Origin: CAWFFV01 sp963814985
GTDB lineage: Bacteria > Chloroflexota > Ktedonobacteria > Ktedonobacterales > Ktedonobacteraceae
Reading direction: 5' to 3'
Length of the DNA: 64,000 nt
Assembly (NCBI GenBank): GCA_963814985.1
Contig: CAWFFV010000029.1
Span: 62,001-126,000 of the forward strand
Under the pieces are notes generated by a model. It was not told where the DNA came from, did no database searches, and was given only the letters and a program-made list of their open reading frames with translations. Positions 16,854 through 27,636 of this stretch are shown one piece after another; the stretch's first letter is position 1; each line of letters opens with the position of its first letter. Position numbers and translations under genes: made by a program.

Positions 16854-19800
16854 TTACCGCTTTCCAACATTGCGTGTTTCGAACTTTACGAATATACGCT
16901 CAACCCAGGCAAGATCAATGGCAGCATGGCATTCTGCAAAGATCGCACGTGCTTCATTAAGATAATCGAAGCCTTTTTGGTAGGTTTTATCTCTTGTGAT
17001 GGGTATGACATTGGCTGGTTTGTCGGTATTGCGTTGTAGCAATGCGAGACCGTAGTTGTGAAGTGTTCGCGCATAATCCAAACGTAATTCACACTCTCGA
17101 AAGATTTGAATTGCTTGCTCGAAGTATTGATCTGCCAGTTCATAGTTGCCCTGAGCGGCCTGGATACGTCCCAATAAGCGATAAGACCGCCCAACAATAC
17201 GTGTTGTTTCGTTTTCTTGTGCCTCTTTCAAGGTCTGCAGAGCTATCTGCTGAGCTGTTTCCAGTTCACCAAGCAGAAAAGAGAGGGTTGCCATCAGCTC
17301 TTTCCCATCGATGATGTGTTCGGCTTCCAGCCCATCGAGCGAGACAGCCCGTTGTAAGGTTGATTTTGCGCGTAAGAGAAGGCGTTGGTAGGAAGTTGAA
17401 ACTTGACTGTTTTCTTCGCTCCCTGCTGATGGTAGCTTGTAAGTGGTGGTGGCTTCTACAATGCGTAAATCACCTAATCCGACTAGAGCATGGCGAATGC
17501 AGCGTGGACTTTTGATGGCTCGCCCGATAGAAATGGCCCGCTGGATGCTGATGCCAGCCTCACGCATCTTGCCCATATCTTGCTGTACGGCTGCTAAAGC
17601 AACATGACACCAGCTTGTATTCTCCCGATCATTGATACGTTCACTAAGAGCAAGGCTGCGCTTGAACCACCTCTCAGCCTCTAGTAAATTGCCGGAGCGA
17701 TGTGCTACATCACCCAGATTGAGTATAACGGTTGCCATATTGGGAAGATCACCAGTACGCTCTGCGAGATCAAGTGAACGATACAGATATTTGCGGGCCG
17801 AAACGTGTTCACCTTTCATAATATAGACAGCGCCCAGATTACTGCATACCCTTGCCGTCTCCGTCACAAGTTCACTTTGTTCATAGATGTTGAGAGCTGT
17901 ATGCATATGTTGAAGGCCGTCACTCATCTGGCCGATACTTGCCGCTACAATCCCTAATCGTTCGTGAGCATAGCCAATCTCCAGAGGATCGCCAATGAGT
18001 GCTCGCTCAATACGTGTTTGAAGTTCTTTGTGAGATTGCCCCTGGACGCCCTCGTATGAGGAAATGAGAGACAGAGAGGATAAATCTTGTTTACGCATCG
18101 ACCCCACGGTATCTGTCTCCAAATGGTGTAGTGTCGTTGGTTGTGATGGTACAACACGTTCGAGCATCTCTAACGCCTCTTGTAAGTAGCGGCGTGCCTC
18201 GTCATAGTTACCACCTAAGCGGAGCATCTCGCCATATTGCAAGTGGAGGCAGGCCCAGGCGGTACCTGTAGTTACTCCTGTCCGGTACATAACTTCTTTG
18301 CCATGTTCGTAGCACTCATACGCCTGCGCGTATTCGCCGATTGATGACCAGGTATTGCCAATCTCACGCCAGAGTAAAGCCTGTATTTGTGCCTCTTGCC
18401 GCTGCTTCTCCTCGCTGCCAGCTACTGAAGGGGAGAAATATTTTTGAAAGATCTCACTTGTACGCAACTCCAGGATACATTGGTAGAGATGACGAGCGTC
18501 ATCGAAATTTCCCTGAACCATACTACACTCTGCGATACGCTCTAAGAGGCGACAGATATGCATTGGATCGGTTAAGGGCAGATTAGAAGAGACTTTAGGT
18601 GTAATACGTTGAATAAGTGTATGAATATCATCAGTGTCTTCGGGTATCTGGCGCTCATTGTCTCCAAACACCTGGAGCGCTTGAAGATAGTATTGCTGAG
18701 CCTCAGAATAGGCAGCGAGAGAGTAAGCATAGTTCCCGGCAAGTTCGGCATAATAGACGACCTGTGAAGGATCGCTTCCGCCTCGGCTAAGATGGTGGAC
18801 AATGGCAGCCGCGACCTTCTCCTGTGGTGAAGACTCATTGGCTATTTTGATAGCTTCAGCGGCTCTACGATGCAATTGGGCACGTCTGGCAGCAGAGAGG
18901 CGTTCATAGAGATGGCTGATAATCAGTGGGTGCCAGAAATGATAGGTGATGTGTGCACCTGTTCCTTCTTCTGTGAGCAGTCCAGCATGCAGAGCTTCTT
19001 CTAGTAGATCAAGGACGGTGTCTTCTGTATGCTCGTTGGCCATTGGTAGCAATTGACTTAACTCAAAGGAGCCACCCAGTACAGCGGCTTTTCCCAATAA
19101 TGTCTGGCATCCACTGCTTAGCCTGCTGAGGCGGCGTTCAAGTACAGCAGCGATAGCTTCTGGTAGCGAGCGGTGGGAGCGAACTGTCTTGTGTTCACTT
19201 TTTGAGCGTGATGGTGTACGGGAGCGTTCATTGAGTGCAATTGGCCCAAGAGGGTCTTCTTTGCTAGAGGTTGCTCCTACATAGCGTGCTAATTCTTCGG
19301 CAAAGAAAGGATTACCTGCTGCTCGGGTTTGAATACTCTGTACAGCATCGAGAGGAAGGTGGGAGACCAGCGTGCCGATTTGTGAGTGTGTCAATGGTTG
19401 GATGGAAAGTGTAACGATGGCCTGTTCACGTCGCAGGTCTGCAATGAGTGCACGAAGTTTATGTTGCGGAGCAAGTTCACCATCCCGGCATGTTGCTACC
19501 AACAGGATTCGCTGGTCTTGCAGATGGTGAGTGAGGTAAGTGAGAAGTTCAATGCTGCTATCATCTGTCCAATGGAGATCGTCAAGCACGAGCAGTAATG
19601 GATGTGTTTTACTCAAAGCCCCAAAAAGTGCAAGCGTTGCTTCCCATAAATGCAAACGGTCCTGTTCATGTAGCAGCGTCGGCGAAGATCTCATCGGTAG
19701 TGTCGTATGTGCTACCAACTCAGGTAGTAATGCGCTCAGTCGTTCAAGTTTGAAAGACGAGGATGTCGGAGAAACTGAACCATCTCCAGAGGAGGCATTG

Positions 19801-21330
19801 TTGACCAGATCTGTAAAAGTGGAAGTACCATGTAAGAGGGTGCGCAACAACTCTGTCCAGGGACGATAAGGAATTGTTCTTTCCTGTTCATATGATCGGC
19901 TCCATGCTACGGCCCAACCCCGAGTATAGGCTTCTATACTCAGTTCCTCCGCTAGCCGCGTCTTGCCAATACCAGGCTCTCCCATAAGCAGAAGGAAATG
20001 TGGACGTTTCAGGCGAGATGAAGATGAGGATGTTTGTATTGACCGATAGATTGTTTCCAGAGTTTCTTCGTTAGTTCCAGGCGGAGATGGTGTCTGTACT
20101 CCTTCAACAGAAAGCATAACCTGGCGCATGGTCTCAAACTCTCGGTCACGTCCAATCAGGGGGCTTTGGTTATGGCGTCCCAACTGAAGTGCCGGGCGTG
20201 CAAACGAAACCTCTGGAGGAGGTGGTGCAGGCTCTTCACTGGTAGATGTCGTAGGAGTACTGGCTTCCTTCTCGGCAGTTGTACTCGTTGGTGTCTTGAT
20301 CGTATAGGCGTCAGGTATTTGGCCCTGGCGTAATGCTTCGTAGAGTTCAATGGTCTCTGGCAGTGGTTCGCTTTCGTATTCGCGTTGTAGCATAGCGACA
20401 TGTTGACGATAGACTTGCAGGGCTTCACCTCGCCGATCAAGATGGGTGAGCAAGATCATTAAGCGCTGTAGAGCGGTCTCGTTCGTTGGTTCAGCAGTGC
20501 GGAGTCGGTCGAGGGTTTCAATGGCACTGACAAAAGCTTTTCGCTCGGCACGTAAGTTTGCTAGATTAAGGAGTAAGCCGACCCATCCTCGTTGTAGGGC
20601 ATCGCGACGAGGAGTAGCCCATTCAGCGTAAAGTTCTTCTAATAAATAGCTTCCTCTGTAAAGTGCTGCAGCTGTTTCGAGGAGACGTTCGGCTTGTCCA
20701 GAGCCGGTAGCTGTATTAGCTTCTTTCAGAAGATTCTTCAAATGCTTCAGCATCAACCCAAATTTGTGTACTATCGGCAAGTTCAAGCACATCGCGCTCA
20801 AGGCGCAACAAGCGCGATGCAGCAGGACGGGCAATTTCTGGCTCAAGAATTTGCCGAAGTTCGTGAACGGCACCATTTAAACGGTTTGCGGCTACATCGA
20901 TATCGAGATCAGGCCAGAGCAACTCCATCACCTGCTCACGGCCTAATCTGCGCCCTGAATTGCTCAGGAGGCAACCAAGGAGAGCGCGAGCGCGGCGTCG
21001 ATGCCATGTGCGACTATCCACCATAATCCATGCATCCCCATTTTTGCGCTCAATGCGAAATTGGCCAAGCAAGTAGATGCGTAGAATGGGGGTAGGCGCA
21101 TCTGTAGCGACCTCCTGCCCAACGGATTCTCGTTCTCTATTTTCTGTAAGTGGTGGAATCCCTTCAACGTCTTTGGGAAGGTTGATGCCAATGTATTTAC
21201 TAACAGTACGCCCTTTTTCACTCCAATAGGCGTACCAATAAGGCCCATGTCCTGCACCTTCTTTACATTTGCGGCAACGCTGTTTGCCACAGCGCGTATA
21301 TTGTTGGCGATAGGTGACTTTATTGTTCAT
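16854..21330 (-). CDS. Giant SARP/BTAD-STAND-TPR regulator with N-terminal DUF6788-like domain (frame-disrupted)
   Basis: About 1490 residues once a one-base shift at about 20725-20745 is bridged. Order: a Cys-rich DUF6788-like module (RQQYTRCGKQRCRKCKEG); an OmpR-like winged helix (RRRARALLGCLL, REQVMELLWPD, VAANRLNGAVHELR); a BTAD helical domain (RGSYLLEELYAEWA); a STAND ATPase with P-loop GEPGIGKTRLAEE near residue 450 and Walker B LLLVLDDLHWTDD; and at least ten TPR units to the C-terminus. One frame ends at WVDAEAFEESSERS; the other resumes KNLLKEANTATGSG, so both belong to one gene. It is an AfsR/MalT-like signal-sensing activator. The target is unknown; no secondary-metabolite cluster is in view. 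Confidence 0.85.
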
Positions 21331-21856
21331 TGCTCTGCCTATCTGCTCTTTGTGTGCAAAGATACATGGATCTTATCATACTACATGTCATGATCACTGA
21401 TGATAAAATAATATACTAGATATTATAACCTAGTCTTATCGACAGAACAACTATTTAGCCTATCTGCTCTATAGCGGTAGGATGAGTTAAGAAAAAGGAG
21501 AGGAAATGCGATGTTATTTTACATCTTGCGCCCCTTGAGCAGGATAAAATCGTTGGTAAAGCTTTCCAGGTGCCCGTTGGCATTCAATGAAATCTCGAAG
21601 TAATGCTAAATATGCATATTCTCCTACATTTCTCTCTATGACGGTCCTTGCTGTTCCATAATTTTGTATGTTAACAGAAACGGAATAAAAAGTCGACAGT
21701 ATTTCATTTTACACACCATTTATAATATTTTTTGCTATTTTTTTCCTTTGTAGTCCTTAATAAAAATTTAATACGTTAAAGATATTGTGACCTTTAGCGT
21801 TGTTTGCAGAAGGAACTGCGTACTTAGCGTATCTTTGAGAGGAGAACTTATTTATT
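21331..21856. other. Intergenic region between divergent regulator and yceI-like gene
   Basis: About 526 bp, AT-rich towards its right end, between divergently transcribed genes. It should hold both promoters. I found no convincing -35/-10 pair, operator palindrome, or RNA gene in it. Confidence 0.4.
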
Positions 21857-22378
21857 ATGTCTTGGGAAATCGATCCTTTTCATAGCTTAGTTGAATTTTC
21901 AACCAAACATCTAATGATTGCAACTGTCAAGGGACGCTTCCCTGAAGTGCATGGCACGATCCACCTTGACCCAAAGCATCCGGAGAAATCCTGGGTAAAG
22001 GCAAATGTCAAGACTGCCAGTATCACTACCGGTGTTCCCCAACGCGATGCCCATCTGCGTTCTGCTGATTTCTTTGAAGTTACCAGGTATCCCACTATCG
22101 CATTCGAGAGTACGAAAGTAGAGTTAGTGGGTCAAAATCGCTGTTTCCTCTATGGCAATCTAGCGCTTTGTGGTGTAGTACGAGTAGTGCAGTTCCGGGT
22201 GGAGTATACTGGCCGAAGCCAGGACCAATTTACCGACGCCTGGCGGGTTGGTATGTATGCCGCAACTGTAATTGATCGTCGTGACTTTGGTATGATGTTT
22301 GATCAAGTTAAAACAGGAATTGCTCTAGTTGGCTACAAAGTGCTCATCGAAGTAAATGCAGAAGCGATACTGATGTGA
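21857..22378 (+). CDS. YceI-family lipocalin-like protein
   Basis: 173 residues, ATG 21857 with AGAGGAGA upstream. The family pattern is clear: WEIDPFHSLVEFSTKHLMIATVKGRF at the start (landmark DPFHSLVEFSTKH), then TASITTGVPQRDAHLRSADFFEV (landmark RDAHLRSADFF), YPTIAFEST, and DRRDFGMMFD. YceI proteins bind isoprenoid-like lipids. There is no signal peptide, so this one is probably cytoplasmic. Confidence 0.9.
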   Translation: MSWEIDPFHSLVEFSTKHLMIATVKGRFPEVHGTIHLDPKHPEKSWVKANVKTASITTGVPQRDAHLRSADFFEVTRYPTIAFESTKVELVGQNRCFLYGNLALCGVVRVVQFRVEYTGRSQDQFTDAWRVGMYAATVIDRRDFGMMFDQVKTGIALVGYKVLIEVNAEAILM

Positions 22379-22642
22379 TAAACTTAGATATTTCGGAGTA
22401 AGATATCAGGGAATATATCGTACTTTTCTATATCCTCAATAATCGATTTTACTCAAATATATCTTGTTTCTGTGAAGAAGCTAGAAGGAACCCTGATCGA
22501 ACTGATGCTAGCTTCTGCCTGGGAATTGTTGTACACTGTTCAAACGGTGATAATGGACCAGACGAACAAATACCACCTTACAAGTAGGGAAAGGAGAGTG
22601 CATGTTTCTTCCTACGATTTGGTCTTGACGGAGGGATATGCA

Positions 22643-24013
22643 TTGTTCAAGATGAATAGATCACATACTAACCTCGATCCATCTATTTTTAAAGCATACG
22701 ATGTACGCGGTATTTACGGCCAGAATCTCACCGATGAAGGAGCTTATCTGATTGGTTGTGCCGTTGCTCAATATCTGAATGTGCCGGAGATCGCGGTAGG
22801 CCGCGATATGCGCCTGTCATCGCCACAAATCGCTGCTGCACTCATGCGTGGCATCACCGATCAGGGCGTGAATGCTATCGATCTTGGCCTGACAACAACT
22901 GATGGACTTTATTTCGCGGTTGGCAAGTTCAACTACCCTGCCGGGGCAATGATCACAGCTTCGCACAACCCGGGTAAGTATAATGGCATGAAGTTCTGTC
23001 GAGCTCAGGCCTTCCCCATCAGTCTCGATACAGGTCTGGCTGATATTCGGGATCTGGCAGTAAGCGGAAATTTTACCAAATCGACACAGAAAGGTCAGAT
23101 TATCCAGCACGATATTACTGAAGATTATGTTCATCACGCCTTATCGTTTATTGATGTCAACAAGATTAAGCCACTTAAGGTGGTTATCGATGCAGGTAAC
23201 GGTATGGCGGGTATGATGATGCCTCACGTATTTAAGTATTTACCCTGTGAACTCGTTCCGTTATATTTTGAGCTAGATGGCAACTTTCCCAATCATCCGG
23301 CCAGCCCCATTGAGCCAGAGAACATGGAAGATGTGCAGAGGAAGGTACGTGAGACTGGAGCAAATCTGGGAGCCGCCTTCGATGGTGATGCTGATCGTAT
23401 GTTTCCTGTCGATGAGCATGGCAACCTTGTCGATGGCTCTATGGTTACGGCGATGGTTGCCAACAGCTTGCTCCGCAAATATCCAGGTTCCACAATCCTC
23501 TACAACTTGATCGTCTCCAAAAGTGTGCCTGCTCTCGTCAATGAGTTAGGCGGCAAGCCCGTTCGTACTCGTGTGGGACATTCTTTCATCAAGGCAGAGA
23601 TGCGGGGACTCAATGCCATCTTTGGAGGAGAACACTCTGGCCACTTCTACTTCCGTGATAACTGGTTTGCTGACTCAGGCCTGATTGCTTTTTTGATCTT
23701 GCTCGAACTTGTCTCCGAACAGGACAAACCTCTCTCTGAGATCATCAAGCCACTGGACAGGGGTAAACGCAGTGGTGAGATCAATAGCACCGTCAGTGAT
23801 GCTCAAGCCAGACTCAAGGCTCTGGAGGAACAGTACAGCAAAGGCGCGCTTTCAGTTGATCACCTGGATGGTCTCACCATCGACTACGGTACCTGGTGGT
23901 TTAATGTGCGCCCATCTAATACTGAGCCACTTCTACGTCTGAACATCGAGGCAAGCAATCAGGCATTGATGGAAGAGAAGCGTACGGAACTGCTCACTTT
24001 CATTCGTAGCTAA
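22643..24013 (+). CDS. Phosphomannomutase/phosphoglucomutase
   Basis: Alpha-D-phosphohexomutase, interconverting hexose 6- and 1-phosphates for cell-wall and polysaccharide precursors. Domain marks in order: FKAYDVRGIYG, the phosphoserine loop TASHNPGKYNG, the metal loop DGDADRMF, the sugar loop GGEHSGHFYF, and the phosphate loop RPSNTEPLLRL. I choose TTG 22643 because GGAGGG lies 7 bp upstream; ATG 22652 is three codons later. The frame is open a further 57 codons upstream, but that stretch is not conserved-looking. Length 456 is typical. Confidence 0.92.
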   Translation: MFKMNRSHTNLDPSIFKAYDVRGIYGQNLTDEGAYLIGCAVAQYLNVPEIAVGRDMRLSSPQIAAALMRGITDQGVNAIDLGLTTTDGLYFAVGKFNYPAGAMITASHNPGKYNGMKFCRAQAFPISLDTGLADIRDLAVSGNFTKSTQKGQIIQHDITEDYVHHALSFIDVNKIKPLKVVIDAGNGMAGMMMPHVFKYLPCELVPLYFELDGNFPNHPASPIEPENMEDVQRKVRETGANLGAAFDGDADRMFPVDEHGNLVDGSMVTAMVANSLLRKYPGSTILYNLIVSKSVPALVNELGGKPVRTRVGHSFIKAEMRGLNAIFGGEHSGHFYFRDNWFADSGLIAFLILLELVSEQDKPLSEIIKPLDRGKRSGEINSTVSDAQARLKALEEQYSKGALSVDHLDGLTIDYGTWWFNVRPSNTEPLLRLNIEASNQALMEEKRTELLTFIRS

Positions 24014-24020
24014 GAGGTAT

Positions 24021-24095
24021 AATATAGCAGGTGTGAAATTTGCAACTATATATCACCTAGTGATATATAGTTGCAAATTTCACACCTGCTATATA
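24021..24095. terminator. Giant perfect hairpin (36-bp stem, 3-nt loop)
   Basis: Bases 24021-24056 are the exact reverse complement of 24060-24095, with loop CTA. It starts 8 bp behind the phosphomannomutase stop. The right arm overlaps the last two codons and the stop (24089-24091) of the convergent minus-strand gene. It is placed to act as a two-way terminator, though no U-tract follows and the stem is far longer than needed. Confidence 0.7.
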
Positions 24096-25105
24096 TTCAC
24101 GCCGAAATCTTGCTCGCCATTGCCATTTTGGGATAGGAAGCCGATGGTAAGTGACTTCAGACCTGTGGGAGCCACAAAGACAACCCGACCGCCCACACCA
24201 TTCACGTCAGCTTTAAATGTATAGGGAAGGCTATTATCTACTGGTGGATGAGCATTGCCATAGTGACAAGGCGTACATAATCAAATCCAAACCCAGGCGA
24301 CACATCCACGCCATGTGGATTATCTACGCGGAAGTTGAGCACATAGAATTGCTGACCAGCCTTGCACTGTTCTCCCTGGTAAGAATAACGAATCTCTACA
24401 CTACTAAGATGATAGTTAAGAATATGACCATTAAAGTTATAGCTAAAAACAGCGTTCTGCGGTGAGACCCTGTCAGCATAACTCTGAGAATTAAAGGTGC
24501 CTGTGAAAGGAATCTTGATCAGCAATTCATTGAGCGCGATTGACCCTAACTGAAGTCTCAGTGTATCCAGTTTAGTTCTACCAGAAACGGGAAAGTCAAT
24601 CCAACCCGTTTCGCTAGTATGAGGTTGTGGTCCAACCTGCAAATGAACGGTTGTTGGGGCAATCGGCTTCTGGCCTGGAACGAGCAAATGAGCGATCTCA
24701 TAAAACACAACATTAATTTGTTCCTTAGTATTATTTGTAGATCCTCATGTTAAGACGCACAACGGCTGGCCCGGGATGAACATTATCATTCGTGAAAAAA
24801 GTGGCATACTGTGCACTGATAACTGTCATATCTAAACCCGCATATGGTGCGGTACGCTGTATTTGAAATGTTGTAATTGGAGGTACTGGAATTGTTGGAT
24901 TTATCGTGAAATGAATATTTTTGAACCTGGAAGTTGCTACGGAACTCACCAGAACAACAATAAGCACTCCCACCACAATCACAGCCGCAAGCCATAACCA
25001 CAATTGGGGGACATTGGCCTGTTTGTAGAAATATGTGTTTCCTTGCGCCGTATTTTTTTCACTGGAACTCGATGCTTTCGCCGTTATCGATGTTTTTTTT
25101 GTCAT
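24089..25105 (-). CDS. Membrane-anchored DUF4352-like protein (frame-disrupted twice)
   Basis: Read across two frame breaks this is a ~338-residue protein. A basic N-terminus (TKKTSITAKASSSSEKN) is followed by one transmembrane helix (LWLAAVIVVGVLIVVLVSSV) and two extracytoplasmic beta-rich repeats of the DUF4352 kind: VVRLNMRIYNNT..FYEIAHLLVPG and FYVLNFRVDNPHG..GFDYVRL. The first frame stops at 24731 after MRIYK; homology resumes one base on (NTKEQINVVFYEI). The second frame stops at 24238; the last 60 residues (YGNAHPPVDNSLPY to GEQDFGVNI) are in the first frame again and end at 24089 inside the giant hairpin. The breaks are near 24740 and 24262-24270. Function unknown; an anchored binding domain is likely. 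Confidence 0.65.
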
Positions 25106-25226
25106 AAGCGATGTCCTTTCATATCGTTCACCTTTTTCATTGTACCGACTCTGAACAATTTTTTAGCATTCTGCCGCCACGTTTACCACAAGCGATGGCT
25201 CCTAATAAGTCGTAAGGCAACTCAAC

Positions 25227-25255
25227 TTGACACCCCTCTAAGTTAGTGCTAGCAT
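25227..25255 (+). promoter_or_regulatory. Sigma-70-like promoter of sucCD
   Basis: TTGACA at 25227-25232 and TAGCAT at 25250-25255 with 17 bp between. It lies about 80 bp upstream of sucC. Confidence 0.5.
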
Positions 25256-25334
25256 GACTTTAGTTGCGTAACGCATCTCCTTGCCCAATTAGAGCATACA
25301 ATACGTCGTATATGTACCACGAGGAGCTATTTCA

Positions 25335-26475
25335 GTGAAGATTCACGAATATCAGGCCAAAAATATTCTGGCCCGCTATGGTATTCCGGTACAGCCCGGA
25401 AAGGTAGCCTATACGCCTGATGAGGCCGAGGCTATCGCCCGTGAACTGGGCGGACCAGTTGTTATTAAAGCTCAGGTCTATGTCGGTGGACGTGGTAAAG
25501 CTGGCGGTATCCAGTTTGGTGATACTCCTGAGCAGGCTCGTGCTGCTGCCGCCAGAGTGTTAGGTATGGACATTAAGGGACTGACAGTAGAAAAAGTCCT
25601 TGTTACTTCCAAGGTAGACATTAAAGAGGAATACTATCTTGGGATCATTCTTGATCGTAAGACACAAGCCCCCGTAGTGATGATCTCGAAAGAGGGAGGC
25701 ATCGATATCGAAGAGGTTGCCGCTACTGCACCTGAAAAGATCATTAAGCAACCCATCGATATGCGTTGGGGTCTGCGCCCCTTCGAGGCACGCGACATTG
25801 TTGCTCGTGCAGGCTTTCCTCACAAGATTATCGGCAAAGCTGGAGCTATTCTTGCTGCACTTGCGAAAGCCTTTATCGAGAGCGATGCAAGTCTGGCGGA
25901 GATCAATCCTCTGGCCCTGACCGCCGATGGGCAGGTACAGGCAGCCGATGCCAAGATTCTTATCGACGACAATGGCCTGTTCCGTCAGGCGGAGTATGCT
26001 TCCTGGGCAGAATCTGGAAGAGTCAAACCCATTAGAGTATGAAGCGAAACAGGCTGGTTTGACCTACGTGAAGCTCAATGGGGATGTTGGCGTCATTGGA
26101 AATGGAGCAGGCCTGGTCATGACCACTCTGGATATGGTTGCTCGTGCAGGTGGCAAACCCGCCAACTTCCTTGATATTGGTGGTGGTGCCAAAGCTGAAG
26201 TTATGCATAAGGCACTGACATTTGTAGCACGTGATCCAGAGGTCAAAGGAATCCTGGTTAACATATTTGGCGGTATCACACGAGGCGAAGAAGTGGCAAA
26301 AGGTGTCATTATGGCTCAGTCCTCACTTCCGAAAGGGATGCCCATCGTTGTACGTCTCTCCGGCACAGGAGCAGAAGAGGGCAAGGCCATCTTGAAAGAT
26401 GCTGGTCTCGATTGGGGTAAGGATATGCGTGAAGCCGCCCAGAAGATTGTTGCCGCCATAGACTCAAAGGGATAG
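25335..26475 (+). CDS. sucC: Succinyl-CoA ligase beta subunit (frame-disrupted)
   Basis: TCA-cycle enzyme (ADP/GDP-forming succinate-CoA ligase), nucleotide-binding subunit. It begins at GTG 25335 (GAGGAG upstream): KIHEYQAKNILARYGIPV, then the ATP-grasp region with VVIKAQVYVGGRGKAGG and EINPLALTADG. After LFRQAEYA (about 26000-26012, TTCCTGGG) the frame breaks; homology continues one base over as QNLEESNPLEYEAKQAGLTY and ILVNIFGGITRGEEVAKG to the stop at 26475. Read across, ~380 residues, the normal length. A dead sucC in front of an intact sucD is unlikely, so a sequence error is the best explanation. Confidence 0.92.
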
Positions 26476-26487
26476 AGGATAACAACG

Positions 26488-27351
26488 ATGAGTATTCTAC
26501 TAGATAATAAGACTCGGGTCATCGTGCAAGGCATTACCGGACGCGAGGGATTATATCACACCCGCAATATGAAAGCTGCAGGTACTAACATTGTTGGAGG
26601 TGTCACGCCCGGCAAGGGCGGCCAGACAGTGGAAGGTATACCTGTCTTTGACACCGTCTCTCAAGCAAAAGCTGCCACAGGAGCTAGCGCCAGCTGTATC
26701 TTTGTCCCTCCCCCTGGTGCAGCGGATGCGGTGATGGAAGCTGCCAGTGCTGGTATTGAGTTGATAGTTTGCATCACTGAAGGCATCCCCGTCGTCGATA
26801 TGACCCGTGCTATGCTGGTTGTCCGCGAGTTCGGTGCACGCTTGATTGGCCCAAACTGCCCAGGCATGTGTACACCGGGACATGGTAAGATTGGTATCAT
26901 CCCCTATCAGATCTTTACTCCTGGTCCGGTTGGATTTATCTCTCGCTCTGGCACCCTCACTTACGAGGTCGTCTCGCTGCTCACCGAGGCGGGCATCGGG
27001 CAGTCTACCTGTATCGGCATTGGTGGCGATCCCATCATTGGCTCAACCTTCGTTGATCACCTGAAGCTCTTCGAGAATGATCCAGAGACCAGGGCAGTTG
27101 TGATGTGTGGCGAGATTGGAGGAAGCGACGAGGAAGATGCTGCTGAGTATATCAAAACGATGAGCAAACCTGTCATAGCTTTTGTCTCCGGACGTACAGC
27201 ACCTCCGGGAAAACGCATGGGGCATGCCGGAGCTATCATCTCAGGTAACACAGGGACAGCTCAGGGTAAAGTTGCCGCTCTTCAAGCTGCTAATGTTCCC
27301 GTTGCTGATACTATCTTCGATATTCCCGATTTGGTGAAGCAGGTATTGTAG
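26488..27351 (+). CDS. sucD: Succinyl-CoA ligase alpha subunit
   Basis: CoA-binding and phosphohistidine subunit, 287 residues, complete. The CoA loop is GGVTPGKGGQ; GPNCPGMCTPG, SRSGTLTYE and IGIGGDPIIGSTFVD follow; the active-site His is in MGHAGAIISGNTG. It starts 12 bp after sucC with GAGAGGA upstream. Repeat R3 begins 12 bp behind its stop codon. Confidence 0.97.
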   Translation: MSILLDNKTRVIVQGITGREGLYHTRNMKAAGTNIVGGVTPGKGGQTVEGIPVFDTVSQAKAATGASASCIFVPPPGAADAVMEAASAGIELIVCITEGIPVVDMTRAMLVVREFGARLIGPNCPGMCTPGHGKIGIIPYQIFTPGPVGFISRSGTLTYEVVSLLTEAGIGQSTCIGIGGDPIIGSTFVDHLKLFENDPETRAVVMCGEIGGSDEEDAAEYIKTMSKPVIAFVSGRTAPPGKRMGHAGAIISGNTGTAQGKVAALQAANVPVADTIFDIPDLVKQVL

Positions 27352-27363
27352 GCGGGTGATATC

Positions 27364-27606
27364 ATGAGTCATCCCGAACTTTTTGACCAAAAGTTCCAAA
27401 AAGCGGGGGTGCAGGGGTTCGGGGTGTCCCCGAAAAACTCTTTTTACTTCTTTTGTGCGCCGCCACAGGCGGCGCGAGAGGAGAGAAAAAGAAGCAGGGG
27501 ACACCCCTGCAACCCCGGCAAAGGGCAACCGCCCTTTGCAATCCCGCTTGAGAAGCGGTTTGAAAGGTGCAGAACGCCTGTTCGGAAAATTCGGGATGAC
27601 CTCATG
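27364..27606. repeat. Palindromic intergenic repeat, copy R3
   Basis: A 243-bp element with inverted ends (ATGAGTCATCCCGAA on the left, TTCGGGATGACCTCAT on the right) and an inner palindrome. GCGGGGGTGCAGGGGTTC, GGGGTGTCCCCG and CTCTTTTTACTTC on the left mirror GAAAAAGAAGCAGGGG, GACACC and CCCCTGCAACCCC on the right, around a GCGCCGCC..GGCGGCGC core. It is the closest relative of R2. Open frames through it should not be joined to the HDAC-family gene that follows. Confidence 0.75.
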
Positions 27607-27636
27607 GACAACACGCTCTATCTAGAAGGAACGGCC

